Assembly (NCBI GenBank): GCA_043746635.1
Contig: JAYTQQ010000169.1
Coordinates: 1-6,475, forward strand
Length of the DNA: 6,475 nt
Direction: 5' to 3'
Source of the DNA: JAYTQQ01 sp043746635
GTDB lineage: Bacteria > Bdellovibrionota > Bdellovibrionia > Bdellovibrionales > JAMPXM01
Shown: positions 6,445 to 6,475 of the stretch, piece after piece
Position numbering within the stretch: position 1 is the first letter of the stretch
Layout: the number at the start of each line of letters is the position of its first letter
Translations under genes and position numbers: made by a program
The notes under the pieces: model-generated
What the model was told of the DNA's origin: nothing
Databases searched by the model: none
The model's input: only the letters and a program-made list of their open reading frames with translations

Positions 6445-6475
6445 ATGCAACCAAGATTGATTCAACTGCATCCAA
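6445..6475 (+). CDS. Start of a gene cut by the window edge
   Basis: An ATG at 6445 opens a frame reading MQPRLIQLHP and remains open to the last base. Only ten residues are visible, so the product cannot be identified. There is no Shine-Dalgarno before it (the preceding bases are CTGCCGGCAT), but it lies about two bases after the start expected from the promoter at 6409-6436, so its message would be leaderless. The promoter position is the main reason to believe in this start. The gene is divergent from the kinase gene, and the inverted repeat between them may control one or both. Confidence 0.4.
   Translation, partial: MQPRLIQLHP

Noticed and set aside
1..6475. CRISPR array, tRNA, or toxin-antitoxin or phage-defence operon
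   Set aside because: There are no regularly spaced repeats, no cloverleaf-like sequence and no paired small genes; the intact genes belong to known housekeeping or sensory families.

Overview
The window looks like bacterial chromosome of moderate GC (about 40-45% in the rows I counted). Gene style suggests a Gram-negative bacterium with a periplasm: a secreted gamma-glutamyltransferase, a small exported helix-hairpin-helix protein and a 7TM-DISM sensor kinase. That set fits Bdellovibrio-like predatory bacteria or relatives, but this is an inference from style; no marker gene here fixes the taxonomy.

Layout. Bases 1-504 hold AT-rich non-coding sequence and one doubtful 79-codon ORF on the minus strand. 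Bases ~505-1428 are the left part of an IS21-family insertion sequence: a terminal region followed by istA, read rightward. IstA homology stops near codon 268, just after the third catalytic residue. The frame then runs about 113 codons through an unrelated, markedly GC-richer segment (about 58% against about 42%). No istB and no right IS end are present, so the element is a dead remnant. Bases 1843-3591 encode a complete gamma-glutamyltransferase. Bases 3787-4128 encode a small exported ComEA-type HhH protein. Convergent to it, bases 4246-6168 (minus; possible TTG start at 6249) encode a membrane histidine kinase with a periplasmic sensor domain, a seven-helix 7TM-DISM module and a complete kinase core.

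Upstream of the kinase lie a possible 20-codon leader ORF with a good ribosome-binding site, three AAGCTT repeats, and at the right edge a rightward sigma70-type promoter overlapped by a perfect 8-bp inverted repeat. This promoter points at a start codon two or so bases from the expected transcription start, which would make the truncated last gene leaderless.

Functionally the intact genes look like independent units, not a pathway. Ggt would act on glutathione and gamma-glutamyl peptides outside the inner membrane, the HhH protein would bind DNA in the periplasm, and the kinase would relay an unknown extracytoplasmic signal to a response regulator not encoded here. I did not find a clear new multi-gene system. 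The items most worth checking are the operator/promoter at 6405-6447, the GC-rich segment fused to istA, and the kinase leader ORF.
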